Part shown: piece after piece, positions 34,211-46,045 of the stretch
Layout of the letters: every line of letters starts with the position of its first letter
Position numbering within the stretch: the stretch's first letter is position 1
Origin: Dipteris shenzhenensis
Taxonomy: Eukaryota; Polypodiophyta; Polypodiopsida; Gleicheniales
DNA length: 64,000 nucleotides
Assembly: GCA_047967505.1 (NCBI GenBank)
Contig: CM106539.1
Strand: one strand, 5' to 3'
Translations under genes and position numbers: made by a program
The notes under the pieces: generated by a model
Databases searched by the model: none
What the model was told of the DNA's origin: nothing
What the model saw: only the letters and a program-made list of their open reading frames with translations

Positions 34211-36057
34211 CATTCAAGTGATGCAGGTGATGCAACAAAACTAGTCAGGAAGGCCATTGACCTCTCAGCTTATGCTTATGATGTAAGGGAGGAGGAATAT
34301 CCTGGTAAGAATTTCTTTCTGAGTGCTTCTGTTTCTTTTTAGATATATGTGCGGGACTCAAATTTAATTTTGTATGATGTAGTCAAGAGAAGAAATCCCA
34401 ATGAGAAGGGTTCAAACAAAGGTGGACAGTCAATTGCTAAGGAAAAGGAGAAGGAGGAAAAGAAGTCACCCGAGCTGCAGCTCTTCAAATTTCTACAAAA
34501 GTCAGAATGCCAAATGCAGTATCACAAATACCATGAGATGTCCAATAAGGAGATGGATTTGTAGTCTCTTGTGACACAACACAAGGATTTTCTTGGAGAG
34601 GTGTATGAATCTTTCAAATAACTTGACAATTGAAGGATCAAAAGTTGTCAATAGTAAGACTTTTGTACATATCAAGGACATTGCTGCAAATGATAGGATG
34701 AGGTATCAAATGCACAAGCTCTTTGATAGTTTTGAAGACTACCATAAGGGAATCTGCACTATACACAAGGGCAATTGGATGACACTTGAAGAGTCACTTG
34801 CATTTGCCATGTATGTACACTATGCTAATGGACCAGTTGAGGACACAAAGGATAGTAATGAGGAAGAGGAAACAGAAGATAAGTTAGACCTACCAGAGGC
34901 GGAAGAGAATATCAACCCAAAAGAGGAGGAGCTTGTTGTTGCAGCATTGGATCTAGTGGCCTTAAAATATGAGACCCTAAGAGATGCTATCCTAGTGGAT
35001 AACATTGAGGCTAAAAGCTTCTACCTCACTGTGCCCATTCTTCCCTCTTTCAATATTGAGGGAAAAGAGTATGTCTTGTTGTATGACATACAGTGCCTTT
35101 TTAATTTGAGAGAGGATTATGCAATTGCCCTTATTGTACAATCTTGCAGGGTTGATAAGGAAGTAAGGATTGTGATGATCCTTTTATAGAGCTGGAGGAT
35201 AAATTCAATCCTTCAGAAGAATTGTCCATCTGTTTTGATCAAGCCAAAAAGTATGAAGACGTGCATGAGACAATCTTCTAGGAAACCCAAGCATGAATGA
35301 ACCTCTAGCAAGCTTTGATATTAATAAGAGCTTTGAGGGGAAGGAGGAGATGCGTATCTCCTTGTTTAATGATGATATACTTGAGAAAGATGAGAATACT
35401 GAGGTAAGGCACCTACCTTTCTTGAATTTGGAGTTTAGATATGCAATTTAATGGTCTATTTTAAATCTAAGTGTGTTTCACGTATGACAGTTGTTCATTG
35501 AAGATTACACATACCTCCTGAGGGCAGCTGGAAGTAGAATTCCTAGGCTTGGTAAACTGTCAAGCCTTTCTCATTATATTAAAGACCTATCTGCTACAAA
35601 GATATTAATTTTTAGCAAATTGCTTAGCAACGATGGAGTTGCTATTACTTATTTTTTCAAGTTTTTGTAAAAGTTTTGGGTGGTCATCCTATATCGTGGC
35701 AAATAAATAAGACCATTCTGATAGAGAAGCAGCCTACTTTAATTATTTTTGGGTGTTATGCTAGAAAGCAAGGCTCAAGAGCTGGTTACTTTTTGACATA
35801 TATACTGCATGGGCACTAGCTTGTGGTGTAAAGGATCCCCTCTCCTTAGAAGGTTATGGAAAGCAAAAGCTCATCAGGAATCAAGAGCTTTCTTTGGTGG
35901 CCCTTCCCAACAAAATAGATGAAGAGAAAACTGTGACAACAACAACTCTTGTACAAGATGAGAAGAGTTCGGTTGCTCCTCAGCTCAAGAAAAAAAGGTC
36001 TCCAATCAAAGTCACAAGAAGTATTCCAAGGAAAGTTGGCAAACCATTGGAAGGATA
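34211..36057 (+). pseudogene. Unrecognised spliced gene-like remnant
   Basis: Exon-like pieces read in the same direction: DATKLVRKAIDLSAYAYD (34230); a Lys-rich segment KEKEKEEKKSPELQLFKFLQKSE (34440); an open 198-residue block 34593-35189 with acidic EEEETEDKLDLPEAEE and YVLLYDIQCLFNLREDYA; FIEDYTYLLRAAGSRIPRLG (35493); and a basic C-terminus LKKKRSPIKVTRSIPRKVGK ending in a stop at 36055-36057. One intron is convincing: GAG|GTAAGG at 35404 to ACAG at 35490. A second ends at 34342 with its donor at 34283 or 34305. Stops such as 34562-34564 show decay. No known family recognised. Confidence 0.45.
35404..35490 (+). other. Probable intron in the 34-36 kb remnant
   Basis: 87 bases, donor GAG|GTAAGG, pyrimidine-containing acceptor TATGACAG|TT. 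Splicing joins KDENTE to LFIEDYTYLL in one frame. Confidence 0.55.
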
Positions 36058-36761
36058 GCTTGTATGGCATTGTATATTTTACAAGATGGAAGTAGAGTTG
36101 AATTGTGAGAACAATGTCATTTTAGAATGTCTTAGTTATGTTTGTGTATTTGTGACAAAAACAATGTACATTTTAATATAAGTAGTACATTTCAAATATT
36201 TCAATGGTTGCATTCAATGACTTCTTATGAATGAAAGATCCAAGTCATTGTTCATTGCAAAAAAAAAAAAGTTACATTTAATGACACCTATTGATGAACA
36301 AGGTTTAGCACTTAGCTTCTATCTACCCATTTTTTGTTTACAAATATCTTTGAGAGTCTCCACTGAGTATGTCTTTGTGCTACATTTGAGTTCTCCAAAA
36401 TCTGCCTCCTTTCCTTTTGAGCCAATCTGAAAGCTAGCATAACCTGTGATGTATTAACTTTCTTCTTGGCTTGAAGCCTTTGTAGTATTCCTTGGTTCTA
36501 AGACTTCTTTTAAACCATTGGCTTTCTATTTTTCTCCAAAATGTTGTGTATGTCTAAAGAATGCATTCCGTGCCATGTAGTGTGATTTCTCCATTCCCTG
36601 TGTGGACCAAATTGTAGGGCATCCATATTTTTTTACAAAGAAAGGAAGGTGATTGTACATTATATGTTGTTTTGATACATAGGCAAGTGGGCATTAGAAT
36701 ATATAAAACTAATATTGTTTGCTTTCCCCTCCCTCTATCTCTTTCCCTCCCTTTGTGTCCC

Positions 36762-36871
36762 TGACTACTCTCTCTCTCTCTCTCTCTCGCTCTCTCTCTC
36801 ATAGTATATCTCTCTCTCTATTCATACATCTAACAATGTCTCATGGCCAGGTGCATTATTTGTGTCCCTGA

Positions 36872-36906
<35 letters not shown>

Positions 36907-36965
36907 TCATACATCTAACTATGTCTCATGGCCAGGTGCATTGTTTGTGTCACTTATTATAGTCT

Positions 36966-37003
<38 letters not shown>

Positions 37004-37040
37004 CGCTCTAATTGCAATCAATCTCTCTCACACACTCTCT
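36762..37040. repeat. (CT)n microsatellites inside a ~97-bp duplication
   Basis: Long CT runs recur with the flanks GTGTCCCTGACTACTCT and ATTCATACATCTAAC and CTCATGGCCAGGTGCATT, each present twice. The block has therefore been duplicated as a unit. Confidence 0.88.
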
Positions 37041-37183
37041 CTCTTGCACAATACAGATATACAAATATCCACACAGATTTAAAATTACAAGTATTTATCA
37101 CTCTATCATTCATAGACCATAGAGAGTCATCAATCTAGAGGTGCAAACTTAATTTAAAAAATCTTAACAATAAATGAAACAAC

Positions 37184-37539
37184 TATTGAGATATCAAGCT
37201 CCACTCGTGATATGCCAGGGTGACGGTTGTGCATTTATGTCATAGACTTGTTAGCTACAAATGTAGTTGGTACACCGCCCATGAATAATAGCTGGATGAC
37301 AGCTATCCTTATGTACTCTAGTTAGTGGCTTAGTTAGTATGCCACCTAGGTTAGCTAAGTTTGGTTTGCAACCCACATATAGGGTTCACCTATTCCTTTT
37401 GTACTGAGAGAGTTCTTTTGGCTTTCACAACTAAGAAGAGGAAAACTATTTCCAGCCTTCACCTTTGTGTATATTCCCCCATTGTGTATGTGAGAAAGCT
37501 GCAAGTGAGACTCCTTCCTTCTCTCCCACTCTCTTCACA
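37184..37539 (+). repeat. Copia A 5' LTR (356 bp)
   Basis: Starts TATTGAGATATC (first G of the expected TGTTGAG changed to A) and ends CTTCACA next to the PBS. Its first ~108 bases align with 4417-4310. Confidence 0.9.
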
Positions 37540-37551
37540 TGGTATCAGAGC
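37540..37551 (+). promoter_or_regulatory. Primer-binding site, initiator tRNA-Met
   Basis: TGGTATCAGAGC directly after the LTR, same as in copia B. Confidence 0.95.
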
Positions 37552-38045
37552 TCTGCGGTAAGGAGCTCAAGAAAGCAAACCAAGTTTGCAGTGTCTTGGT
37601 AAGAGAATCAGTGTTGCTTTCCTTTTTCGAGTTTGGGAGCAAATCTCTGCAGGTAGCATAGCCAGAAAGTGCAAGAGTGCACTGTCTCAAATTGGGACAC
37701 CCTTCACAGTGCAGCGAGAGGGCAATATATGCAGGTCATTTTCAAGGCCATTTCGGGGCCCGTTTTGGTGGTGAAAGTTTTCCGCAGGTACTCAGAAAAG
37801 TGCCTTGTTTTTGTTATGCGACCACTGTTCTGTAGGTCGGTGAAAAGTTGCCGTAGAAATGCATCGTATGCTTGTGCATAGAGATATTGGGAGTGATAGA
37901 ATCCTTCTTATTTCCTATTGATGCAAAATCGTCACTAGGAAGTGACTATGTGGTCAAATACCACTTTCGCAGTTTTGCAGATTTGCCCTTGTGAGGCAGA
38001 AGTTGTGTTTTTTGCAGTGACATAATATTTTTGCAGTGTTCTATA

Positions 38046-38925
38046 ATGGCGTCTGATGCTCTTTCACAGATTGTCACTGAAAAGCTTGACAAGAACAACT
38101 TCCAAGCATGGAAGTTTAGAATGACGAATTTCCTTAAGGGAAAAGGCTATCAGGAGTTCATTACTAGAGCTGACCAAGAACCGGTTATTCCTAATGTTCC
38201 CAATCAATAGGAGTTGCAAGCATTTAAAGGCTGGCATGAGAGAGCCAGAAAAGTTATGTACTGGCTGTCTATCAGTATTTCAGATTCTATGATTGTGCAT
38301 ATTCAGGATGCAAGCACACCGAAGGAGGCATGGGATACTTTGACAAAAATGTATAGCACAAATATGCAAGCCAGGAAAATGTAGCTCAAGCAGGAGTTGC
38401 ATAATGTGCAGAGAGAAAATATGAGCATCAATGACTACCACATGAAGGTGAAGAAGATTGCAGATGCACTTGCTTCCATTGGGTCGCCAGTGGAAGATGA
38501 TGATCTAGTTTGTGTGACCTTGAATGGTCTAGGAGAGGATTATGCACAATTCTGGACATCCATTGCTGTTCGTGAGAATTTTCCTGATTTTGGGGAGTTG
38601 ATTGCTCTTCTAATTTCTAAAGAGCAGAGAAATGGTGGTGCATCTTCTTTAGGAGGAACTTCAAAAGAGACTGATGCTGGAAGAGGTAGAGGCAAAGGTA
38701 GAGTAGGTCGATCTGGAAGTCATGGCAGAAATCAGAATATGCAGCAAATTCAAGAAAACCAGTCCTATGGAGGAGGACGTGGTAACTTTAGAGGCAGGGG
38801 GAGCCCAAGAGGTCGTGGTGGATGGCAGAGAGGCCAAAATGCAAACAGCAATGTTGATTGCTACTACTATGGTAAAATGGGTCATATGGTTAAAGACTGT
38901 TATAAAAAGCAGAATGACATCATGA
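38046..38925 (+). pseudogene. Copia A gag, full N-terminus
   Basis: ATG at 38046 (MASDALSQIVTEKLD) opens gag about 500 bases after the PBS. It includes NNFQAWKFRMTNFL, WHERARKVMYWLSISIS, INDYHMKVKKIADALASIGSP, a Gly/Arg-rich stretch and the zinc knuckle. One frame runs throughout with TAG stops at 38208-38210 and 38382-38384. The 1-4417 copy has glutamine at both places. The knuckle reads CYYYGKMGHMVKDC, so its second cysteine has become tyrosine. The later part of the open frame (to 39014) is unrelated sequence. Confidence 0.92.
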
Positions 38926-39515
38926 AACACCATATTAGAGAATTTGGGAAAATCTTGATAATTTGGGAACTTTTGAGGGGTTGTAATTATGTAACATTCA
39001 ATGTTTTTCATTGATTTTTCCCATAGATTTGGCAGTCCATCCAAATCTCGCAAATGTGCATGGTTTGCATCAACATAAATAAAATGCCAAATGTTGAGGT
39101 TTTGACCAATGCATGGTATTTTTTGAGGGGTTGCAATCACAATGCATTGAGTGCACTCGATTGACTTTCTCCCTAGATTTGGCCGTGTATATGAAACTCA
39201 CAATTTGGAGTGTGCCTATTCTGCATTAGCCGAGAAAAAAACATCATATGTTTGAGTTTAACGAAGCATTTTTTGCCTCTTCTCGAAAAAAGGTGGTGTT
39301 CAAAAACACCATTTTAGTTTAGTTGGAGAAAAAGTAAGAATGCAACACTAGTCCTTAATATTTTGTCGAGTGTGCAGAACTTGCAACCACAAAGCAATGG
39401 TCTGCAAAAAAAAAGATAAAGAAAAAAGAACAATGTCATACCTTCCAAATATTTGTCAGTATTCAATTAAATTATCATTGTGCAAGGAAAAAAAAGTCAT
39501 GCTTTTTAAGTACCT
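38926..39515. other. Unassigned stretch between copia A and the DUF7869-like region
   Basis: Two partial repeats of TTTTTTGAGGGGTTGCAAT-like sequence (near 38973 and 39120) and two similar AAACACCATWTTAG motifs (38932, 39312). No gene seen. May be the 3' flank of the DUF7869-like element. Confidence 0.4.
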
Positions 39516-41261
39516 TCACTCCATTGTGGAGTCAGCATCAAAGTCGGAATCTGTTCTATGAGACAAATTGGATAAAGCTCGCTTGTGTGCAATGGTTGGT
39601 ATCTTCACCTTAATGGGGAGGTTGATGCTCTTCGAGGAAACCTTCTTTGAGAGGTTACATTTTGGAACCCATGACCATACAATAGCATCAACAGATTCCC
39701 AATGTGGAGGATCACCTTTATTGCACATCCAAATCTTGTTCCAACAATCTGCATACACCTCCTCAATTTGTGCATTGTGTCTTTTGCATATAGGTGCCCA
39801 ATATTGTATGAAAGCCTTCTTGAAATTTTTAGATTTATTATCCTTCTGTACATCAGTTTGAGCAATGCCTAGCCAAATTGGGTAAATTTTTTCTACTAGT
39901 CAGACCAAAAGAAAGTGTCCTTTTTGTACATCAACCATTGGATCAAATGATTGTTTTGGCTTTTTCCTTTGAGGTCTACAGTAGTGATCATTCAACTCTT
40001 CAATTCCTTGAAACTCATTGTTTTCATTATCAACTACTTGCACACAATCAATATGTTGCGTCTTTGGCCAAAATCTCTCGTACATGCCCTCTACACTATT
40101 GTTTGGTTTATCAAGCTCATCAATCATGTTCTTCCAGTACTTCACTACCAGCTTGTAAAACTTTGTGAAAGATGCTTCTGGACCTTGCAGGTGTGCCCCT
40201 TTTTCTCAAAAGCATACATACTCCTTGATACCAACTATCACATCTAAGTGATCCTTCACATACTCAAACATGGTTACACAAGGTGGCTCTCCACTTGGTA
40301 GCATTGGATGACCATCCGGATGTCTCTTCCACAACTCAATACCACCTTCACTTGGTTTCCAATCTAATGATCGTGGATGCACTTTATATTGCATGATAGG
40401 AACTTCATTTTGCATAAAGAACCGAAATTGGAGAGGCTTTGAGTGTCTCACTAAAGAATCTTGCCCATCGCATAGGCATCCATCAACATAGCTCTTGAAA
40501 TTAGGGACTTCTGTTACCAAAAATGGCATTGGAGAAGACTCCTCACATTGTCTAAAAGTATCCATGAGATGTGCAAATGTCAATGTTTGGCTAGTTCTTA
40601 ACCTCTCTGAAAACTTGCTAAACATTGCATCAATATCCTTATGTGTATGCCCAACCATCAAGAATCCCAATTGAATTGACTTGAAAATCCCTCGAGCAAC
40701 AAGTAATGATAGGTATGCAAACAAGTATCTATTCTTGTTTTCAGAACCACAATTATCCAACTACAACAATAGGTGTTCGGGTAGTTTCTTATAAGGATTT
40801 TCTTGATGGAAACTTCCAAGTCCAAGGTCTTTGAATGTTCCACCCACTGCTCTAAGATGTTGTTGCTTGCCATTAGAAACATAGTGAGAATCCAATGCTT
40901 CTCTTGAGGTTAGTGCATTTAGCAGAGCATTGTCAGACCTTGGCATCCCATCATGTACCAAATCTCCAAGTGCATGGTTATCAAATCTTTCAAGATTTCT
41001 CAAACACAAAGCCAATGAACCAATTGTGAAGTTAGGATCCGACGGCCACAAGGATAAAGAAAAGTGACCATAACGTCCTTGACCATGTCCATGTGTTATC
41101 ATGCTAGTCAAAGCCACTGGGAGCTGAAAGGATTTGTCTGTGTCCTTTGAATGATTGCGTAATCTAGGGATAGTTGTCTTCTTTTGGTCCATCTTATCAT
41201 GGATAATGCACAAGTATGTCTGAGGATACATTTTGGAAAATCTGCGCCAAGTGTAGTACAC
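39516..41261 (-). pseudogene. DUF7869-like coding region, transposon-associated
   Basis: One minus-strand frame of about 580 codons. N-terminal part: IIHDKMDQKKTTIPRL, ALTSMITHGHGQGRYGHFS and NHALGDLVHDGMPRSDNALLNAL. Next is the segment LDNCGSENKNRYLFAYLSLLVARG followed by FLMVGHTHKDIDAMFSKFS, the pattern I associate with DUF7869 proteins. The C-terminus ends SHRTDSDFDADSTME. Three in-frame stops interrupt it: TAG at 40759-40761 just before LDNCGS, TGA at 40206-40208 and TGA at 39900-39902. No indel is needed to keep the frame. The D/N/H/D residues suggest an RNase H-like nuclease, as in eukaryotic cut-and-paste transposases, but this is inference. An upstream exon probably lies right of 41261. 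Confidence 0.65.
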
Positions 41262-42099
41262 ATTTCTTTAACTTTTTTGCTGTAACATGTGCTTTCTTCT
41301 ATCTTCCATCAACTTATTACGTTCATTCTGGCATTTTGTCGCTGCAAAAAAATGTCAAAAATCATCTCGTAGTTTTAAATATCATCTACCTCAATCTCTC
41401 CCTCTTCCCTGTCTCTTGTAACAAACATATAGACAAAGTGTGATACAAAAATGTATCTACTTCATACAAACAAAACTCCCAAGGAAAAATCACTTCATTA
41501 CTTGGAAAATATGTGTTCCTTCTTTTGGAGTTGACTCTATATACTCCAAAAAGGTAGAGAAAGAGCCAAAAATGATAGAACACACATTTTTCTCACTCCT
41601 TCCAAGCATATTTAGGTCGTAACTTCAAGAGGTCTCTCTATACTCCAAAAAGGTGAGGAAAGAACCAAAAATGAGAGAACACCCGTTTTTCTCACTCCTT
41701 CCAAGCAAATTTAGGTCGTAACTTTGGTTTCTAAGAGAGAATGAAATAAGTAGAGAATGAATGGAAGAGAAGAGGGATGAACAGAGCTTGGATAGAATTT
41801 TCTCTAAGAGATTTTCAAATGTGGAAAAAAAACATGAGCAAAGAGGAGAGAGAATGACTAAGCAAGAGTGGAAAGAACCAACTGCTAGAAAGTGGCGAGA
41901 ATGAGTGTTTGAAATATTTTGGAAGAGAGAAAATAGGGGGAGAGCTAGTTAGGAAGTAAAAGTTTGGGCCAAATGGTTGAACCAAATGGAAAACGTGAGC
42001 ATAGTTCTAGCTAGGGGATAGTTTGCCATGGGAGGAAAACAAGGAGGCCTGACATGGTCAGGGTAGGCCTGCCAAAGGTAATTTTTTATTGTGAACCAC
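41262..42099. other. Unassigned stretch with ~99-bp tandem duplication
   Basis: A unit starting TATACTCCAAAAAGGT occurs at 41540-41638 and again from 41639 to about 41722. No gene recognised; it may contain the 5' end of the DUF7869-like element. Confidence 0.5.
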
Positions 42100-43549
42100 C
42101 AATGACATTTTTTGGGGTATTTTGAGAAAATTTGAAATTTTCCCTATATTTGGGGACCCTCTATTACAGAGAAGTCCACATGGCATAATCTCCTTCATGG
42201 ATACCATATTCTCTTATCCAAGCCTCTAATATTTTAGTAATTCTCCAAAGGGCCCCTTTTTTAGTCCAAATTTTTTGTAATGGATGTTTGTTTGACAACC
42301 ATGATATAGCACCTTGACCAAGGAAAAATGCATATCTCTATGTGGATTTGCTGGTCTCATGATCTTTGACATAGTCATTGTCACAGTATCCATGCAATCG
42401 TGGATGACTTCCTCTGTATTCTATTTCAAACTATCTTGTACCTCTCATGTATCTCAAGACTCTTTTGGTTGCATTCCAGTGAGACTGTTTTGGATTTGCC
42501 ATAAACTGTGCAAGTGAACTTACTGCATAGCAAATATCTGTTTGTGTGATAGTCAGATATATAAGAGATCTGATGAGCTACTTGTAGTACCTGTCATTGA
42601 CTGTAGGATTAGATCTTGTAGTACGATGTCCTGCTTGTAGTACCTATCTTTTTTTAACTTTTTGATGAAGCTATCCTTGCTTCCGGCCACAATTAGATCA
42701 TCTACGTACAAAAGTGCAATAGTAATGTCTTCCCCTTGAACTTTGTAGTAGAGAGTATGATCTGCATTGGATTTCATGTATCCCAAATCAGCAAAATACT
42801 TGTTGATTCTATTGTACCAACTTCTAGGTGCTTGCTTTAAGCCATAGAGACTCTTCTTGAGATGGCAAACATGATTCTCCTTTCCTAGTTCAACATAACC
42901 TACTGGTTGTTGCATGTAGACTTCCTCGTCATTCCATCTGTTGAGTATCACTAGTGATATCAAGAACCATATGGAATCCATCTTTGCTATTGGAGCATAA
43001 GTCTCATCATAATCTTGATCATATTGCTGTGCAAATCCTTTTGCAACTAGTCTGGCTTTGTATCTTTGAATACTTCCATCTAGATTATACTTCACTTTGT
43101 ATACCCATTTGTTTGCTATGGCCTTCTTTCTTGGTGGAAGGTCGCATCATTCCCAAGTATTATTCTTATACAACGCATCCATTTCTTCATTCATAGCAAT
43201 TTGTCATTCTAGCTTGTCTATTGCATCTTTGAAGTACACTAGCTCTTATGTAGCCATGACAGTAGTCATAAGAATATATTTATGGTTTCAACCTTAATTG
43301 CTTTGCCTTTCTAAGCATATGTCAATCTGGCTAGAGGTCTACTTTTCCTAGTAGATTGTCTGAGTTGCTATGGCCCTGCTTAGGGTGTTTTTGGCAATTC
43401 TAGCTCTTCTTCATCAACCATTTATGTATATGATTGTGAAATCGGTGTGTCTATCTCCTGTGTGTTTGAGGTTTTCCATTCGGATTCCTCATCAAAGATT
43501 ACATCTCTAGAGGTAATGACCTTCTGGTTGATGCACAACAACACAAAGC
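42100..43549 (-). pseudogene. Copia family C RT/RNase H remnant
   Basis: On the minus strand from the CACTA boundary: INQKVITSRDVIFDEE (integrase-RT linker, 43520), then RT with [51 protein letters not shown] and LLYVDDLIVAGSKD. RNase H pieces (about 42300: YAFFLGQGAISWLSN) follow. Internal deletions are present, for example between the MDS and EEVYM segments. Clearly different from families A and B. Its 5' part should lie on the far side of the CACTA element, right of the window. Confidence 0.85.
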
Positions 43550-43880
43550 CACTATAGACACATTTGGTAGATGCGCAAAATAGCGGGCACGTCTATAGGT
43601 GTTGGTTGAGTAGAGGAATTACGAGCGCATCTAAAAGCACATCTAACAACTCGTCTATTTGCACGTTTAAACTGAGAAAATACGGGCCCGTCTAACATCG
43701 CCTTTATCAGCACGTCTATTTGCGCATGTATTAACACGTCTATTTGCGCATCTAAACTGAGAAAATATTGGCCCGTCTAACATGGCATTTATCAGCGTGT
43801 CTATTTGCGCGTGTATTAGCGTGTTTATTTGCACGTTTACACTGGGAATCAGACGTGTATTTAGACACATAAATAGACGC
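43550..43880. repeat. CACTA terminus and subterminal repeats
   Basis: CACTA at 43550, then at least eight degenerate copies in both orientations of CGTCTATTTGCGC and GCGCATCTAAA. Such arrays bind the element-encoded DNA-binding protein in characterised CACTA elements; that role is inferred here. Confidence 0.85.
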
Positions 43881-44069
43881 AAACCAGAGAATACAGAAAG
43901 TGAGATTTTGGTGTACATCATTGCTTTCCAAACATTACCCATGATTACCAAAGTATATAATTTTAACAAAAACATCAATGGTTTTTTGCAAGCCCACATA
44001 TACAAGAATTAAGTGAGGTGAGGAGAATGAGACAATATGTAAAATAGTTTTGCGAATATCAATGATGGG

Positions 44070-44105
44070 CTACGGTTCAATCTCATCCTCAATGAGATCA
44101 ACCCT
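44070..44105 (-). CDS. Last codons of CACTA transposase (exon 9, distal part)
   Basis: On the minus strand this reads DLIEDEIEP and a TAG stop at 44070-44072. It is separated from the rest of exon 9 (59514-59834) by the gypsy insertion. Joining the two sides with a single ACCCT gives an uninterrupted frame across the junction (LARVDLIEDEIEP). Confidence 0.8.
   Translation of the reverse strand, partial: RVDLIEDEIEP
44101..44105. repeat. Target-site duplication ACCCT, left
   Basis: Matches 59509-59513 exactly and directly abuts TGTTGACT at 44106. Confidence 0.9.
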
Positions 44106-44576
44106 TGTTGACTCTGTGCCAACATGAACTTATGAAGAAAGAGAAGGTGTTACAACTTTGTGATACAACTTTGTGTTACAACTTTGTGTTACAACTTCTA
44201 GACACAACTTTGTGTTACGACTTTGTGTAACAAAGTTGTGTCACAAAGTCGTAACACATTCTCTCTCTTCATGTAGAAGTTGTAACAACTATGTTGACTC
44301 TGTGCCAACATGAACTTATGAAGAAAGAGAAGGTGTTACAACTTTGCGATACAACTTTGTGTTACAACTTCTAGACACAACTTTGTGTTACGACTTTGTG
44401 TAACAACTTTGTGTTACAACTTCTACATGAAGAGAGAGAGTGTGTTATGACTTTGTGACACAACTTTGTGTTACAACTTTGTGTAACAACTTTGTGTAAC
44501 AACTTTGTGTTACAACTTTGTGCTACAACTTCTACATGTAGAGAGAGAATGTGTTACAACTTTGTGTTACATACAA
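44106..44576 (+). repeat. LTR fragment 1, forward (first ~470 bp)
   Basis: Begins with the LTR start and includes the TTACAACTTTGTG microrepeats. It ends in GTGTTACATACAA where an inverted LTR begins. Confidence 0.88.
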
Positions 44577-45390
44577 TGTTGGCTCTTTCCTACTGCTTTC
44601 ATAGGAAGAGCTGGGTTTTCTATGTTTGCAGGGTTCCGAGGCTTTTTGTCACCTACAGATATATTGGGATTGTCGGTTGTAGTAGCTTAGGACCTTGAGT
44701 CGTGTTCCAGTGAGAGACGTAGGCTTAAGTGTGGTAAGTAAACAAAGTGCAAGCATGCGTAAAAGGAACGTAAATCATCTTTGTTGAAGTAATGAAGGCT
44801 CTCGCCTTCATTGGGGGTTGTAGGGTTTAGGAGGAGTTTTAAGGGTTAGAAAGAGGTTCCAGGGTTCAGAAGGAGTTCCAGGGTTTAGAAAGAGTTCCAG
44901 GGTTTAGAAGGAGGTTCCAGGGTTCAGAAGGAGGTTCCAGGGTTTAGAAAGAGTTCCAGGGTTTAGAAGGAGGTTCCAAGGTCTAGAAGGAGTCCAGGGT
45001 TAGAAGGAGGATCCAAGGTTCAGAGTAGAGTACATGGTGGAGAACTCGTCTCCCTCATAGATCATGGAGTTTAAGGGTTTCGGAAAGCATGGGAGTGGGA
45101 GAGGAAGAAGGTATAAGAGCATGGGTGAAAGAAGAGAGAGGAGGGAGGGGGAGGAGAGAGGAGGAGGAGGAGGAGGGAGGACGAGGACGAGGAGGGAGGA
45201 GGAGGACGAGGAGAAGGAGGAAGGAGGAGGAGGGAGGAGGAGAGGGAGAGGGTGGGTTGTAGGGTTGGAGGAGAGGGGAGAAGGGTTGCAAGGTTAGGAC
45301 ATGCTTTTGGATGTGTAGTGCAAGGAAGCATGGACACTTGAGATAAATGCTTGGAATACCAAAGTAGACTCAACACAATGCCCCAAAGAG
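44577..45390 (-). repeat. LTR fragment 2, inverted (3' two thirds)
   Basis: Reads TGTTGGCTCTTTCC from the left, the reverse complement of the LTR end. It proceeds backwards through the GGTTCCAGGGTTTAGAAGGA region and the GA-rich tract to the CTCTTTGGGGCATTG region. The TATA-containing first third is missing. Confidence 0.9.
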
Positions 45391-45392
45391 TA

Positions 45393-46045
45393 TGTTGACT
45401 CTGTGCTAACATGAACTTATGAAGAAAGAGAAGGTGTTACAACTTTGTGATACAACTTTGTGTTACAACTTTGTGTTACAACTTCTAGACACAACTTTGT
45501 GTTACAACTTCTACATGAAGAGAGAGAATGTGTTACGACTTTGTGACACAACTTTGTGTTACAACTTTGTGTAACAGCTTTGTGTTACAACTTTGTGTTA
45601 CAACTTCTACATGTAGAGAGAGAATGTGTTACAACTTTGTGTTACAACTTTGTGATACAACTTTGTGTTACAACTTTGTGATACGACTTTGTGTTACATG
45701 CAGAGAGAGAAGCTCTCCAACTTGTATAAATACCCCATAATGGAATTAAGCCCACACTCTTTGGGGCATTGTGTTGAGTCTACTTTGGTATTCCAAGCAT
45801 TTGTCTCAAGTGTCCATGCTTCCTTGCACTGCACGTCCAAAAGCATGTCCTAACCTTGCAACCCTTCTCCCCTCTCCTCCAACCCTGCAACCCACCCTCT
45901 CCCTCTCCTCCCCCCTCCTCCTCCTTCCTCCTTCTCCTCCTCCTCCTCCTCCTCCCTCCTCCTCCTCCTCCTCCCTCCTCCCCCTCCCTCCTCCTCTTCC
46001 CTCCTCCTCCTTTCTCCTCTCTCTTCTTTCACCCATGCTCTTACC
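45393..46045 (+). repeat. LTR fragment 3, forward
   Basis: LTR start to the CCCATGCTCTTAC position, including TATAAATA at 45725-45732 and the CT-rich tract. It then switches to inverted leader sequence. Confidence 0.88.

Larger units (their letters stand above)
37184..38925 (+). mobile_element. Copia A 5' end: LTR, PBS, leader, gag
   Basis: A plus-strand copy that holds exactly the parts missing from the 1-4417 copy. It is cut at about 38925, just after the zinc knuckle, and continues into unrelated sequence. Confidence 0.92.

Noticed and set aside
36554-36802. Arg/Glu-rich minus-strand frame
   Set aside because: Derived from the CT microsatellite.
38926-39014. C-terminal extension of copia A gag beyond the zinc knuckle
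   Set aside because: Family copies diverge exactly at 38925; the extra residues are unrelated flanking DNA.
44150-44573. CRISPR-like regularly spaced repeats (TTACAACTTTGTG)
   Set aside because: Units are contiguous 12-13 bp microrepeats without unique spacers, inside a plant LTR.
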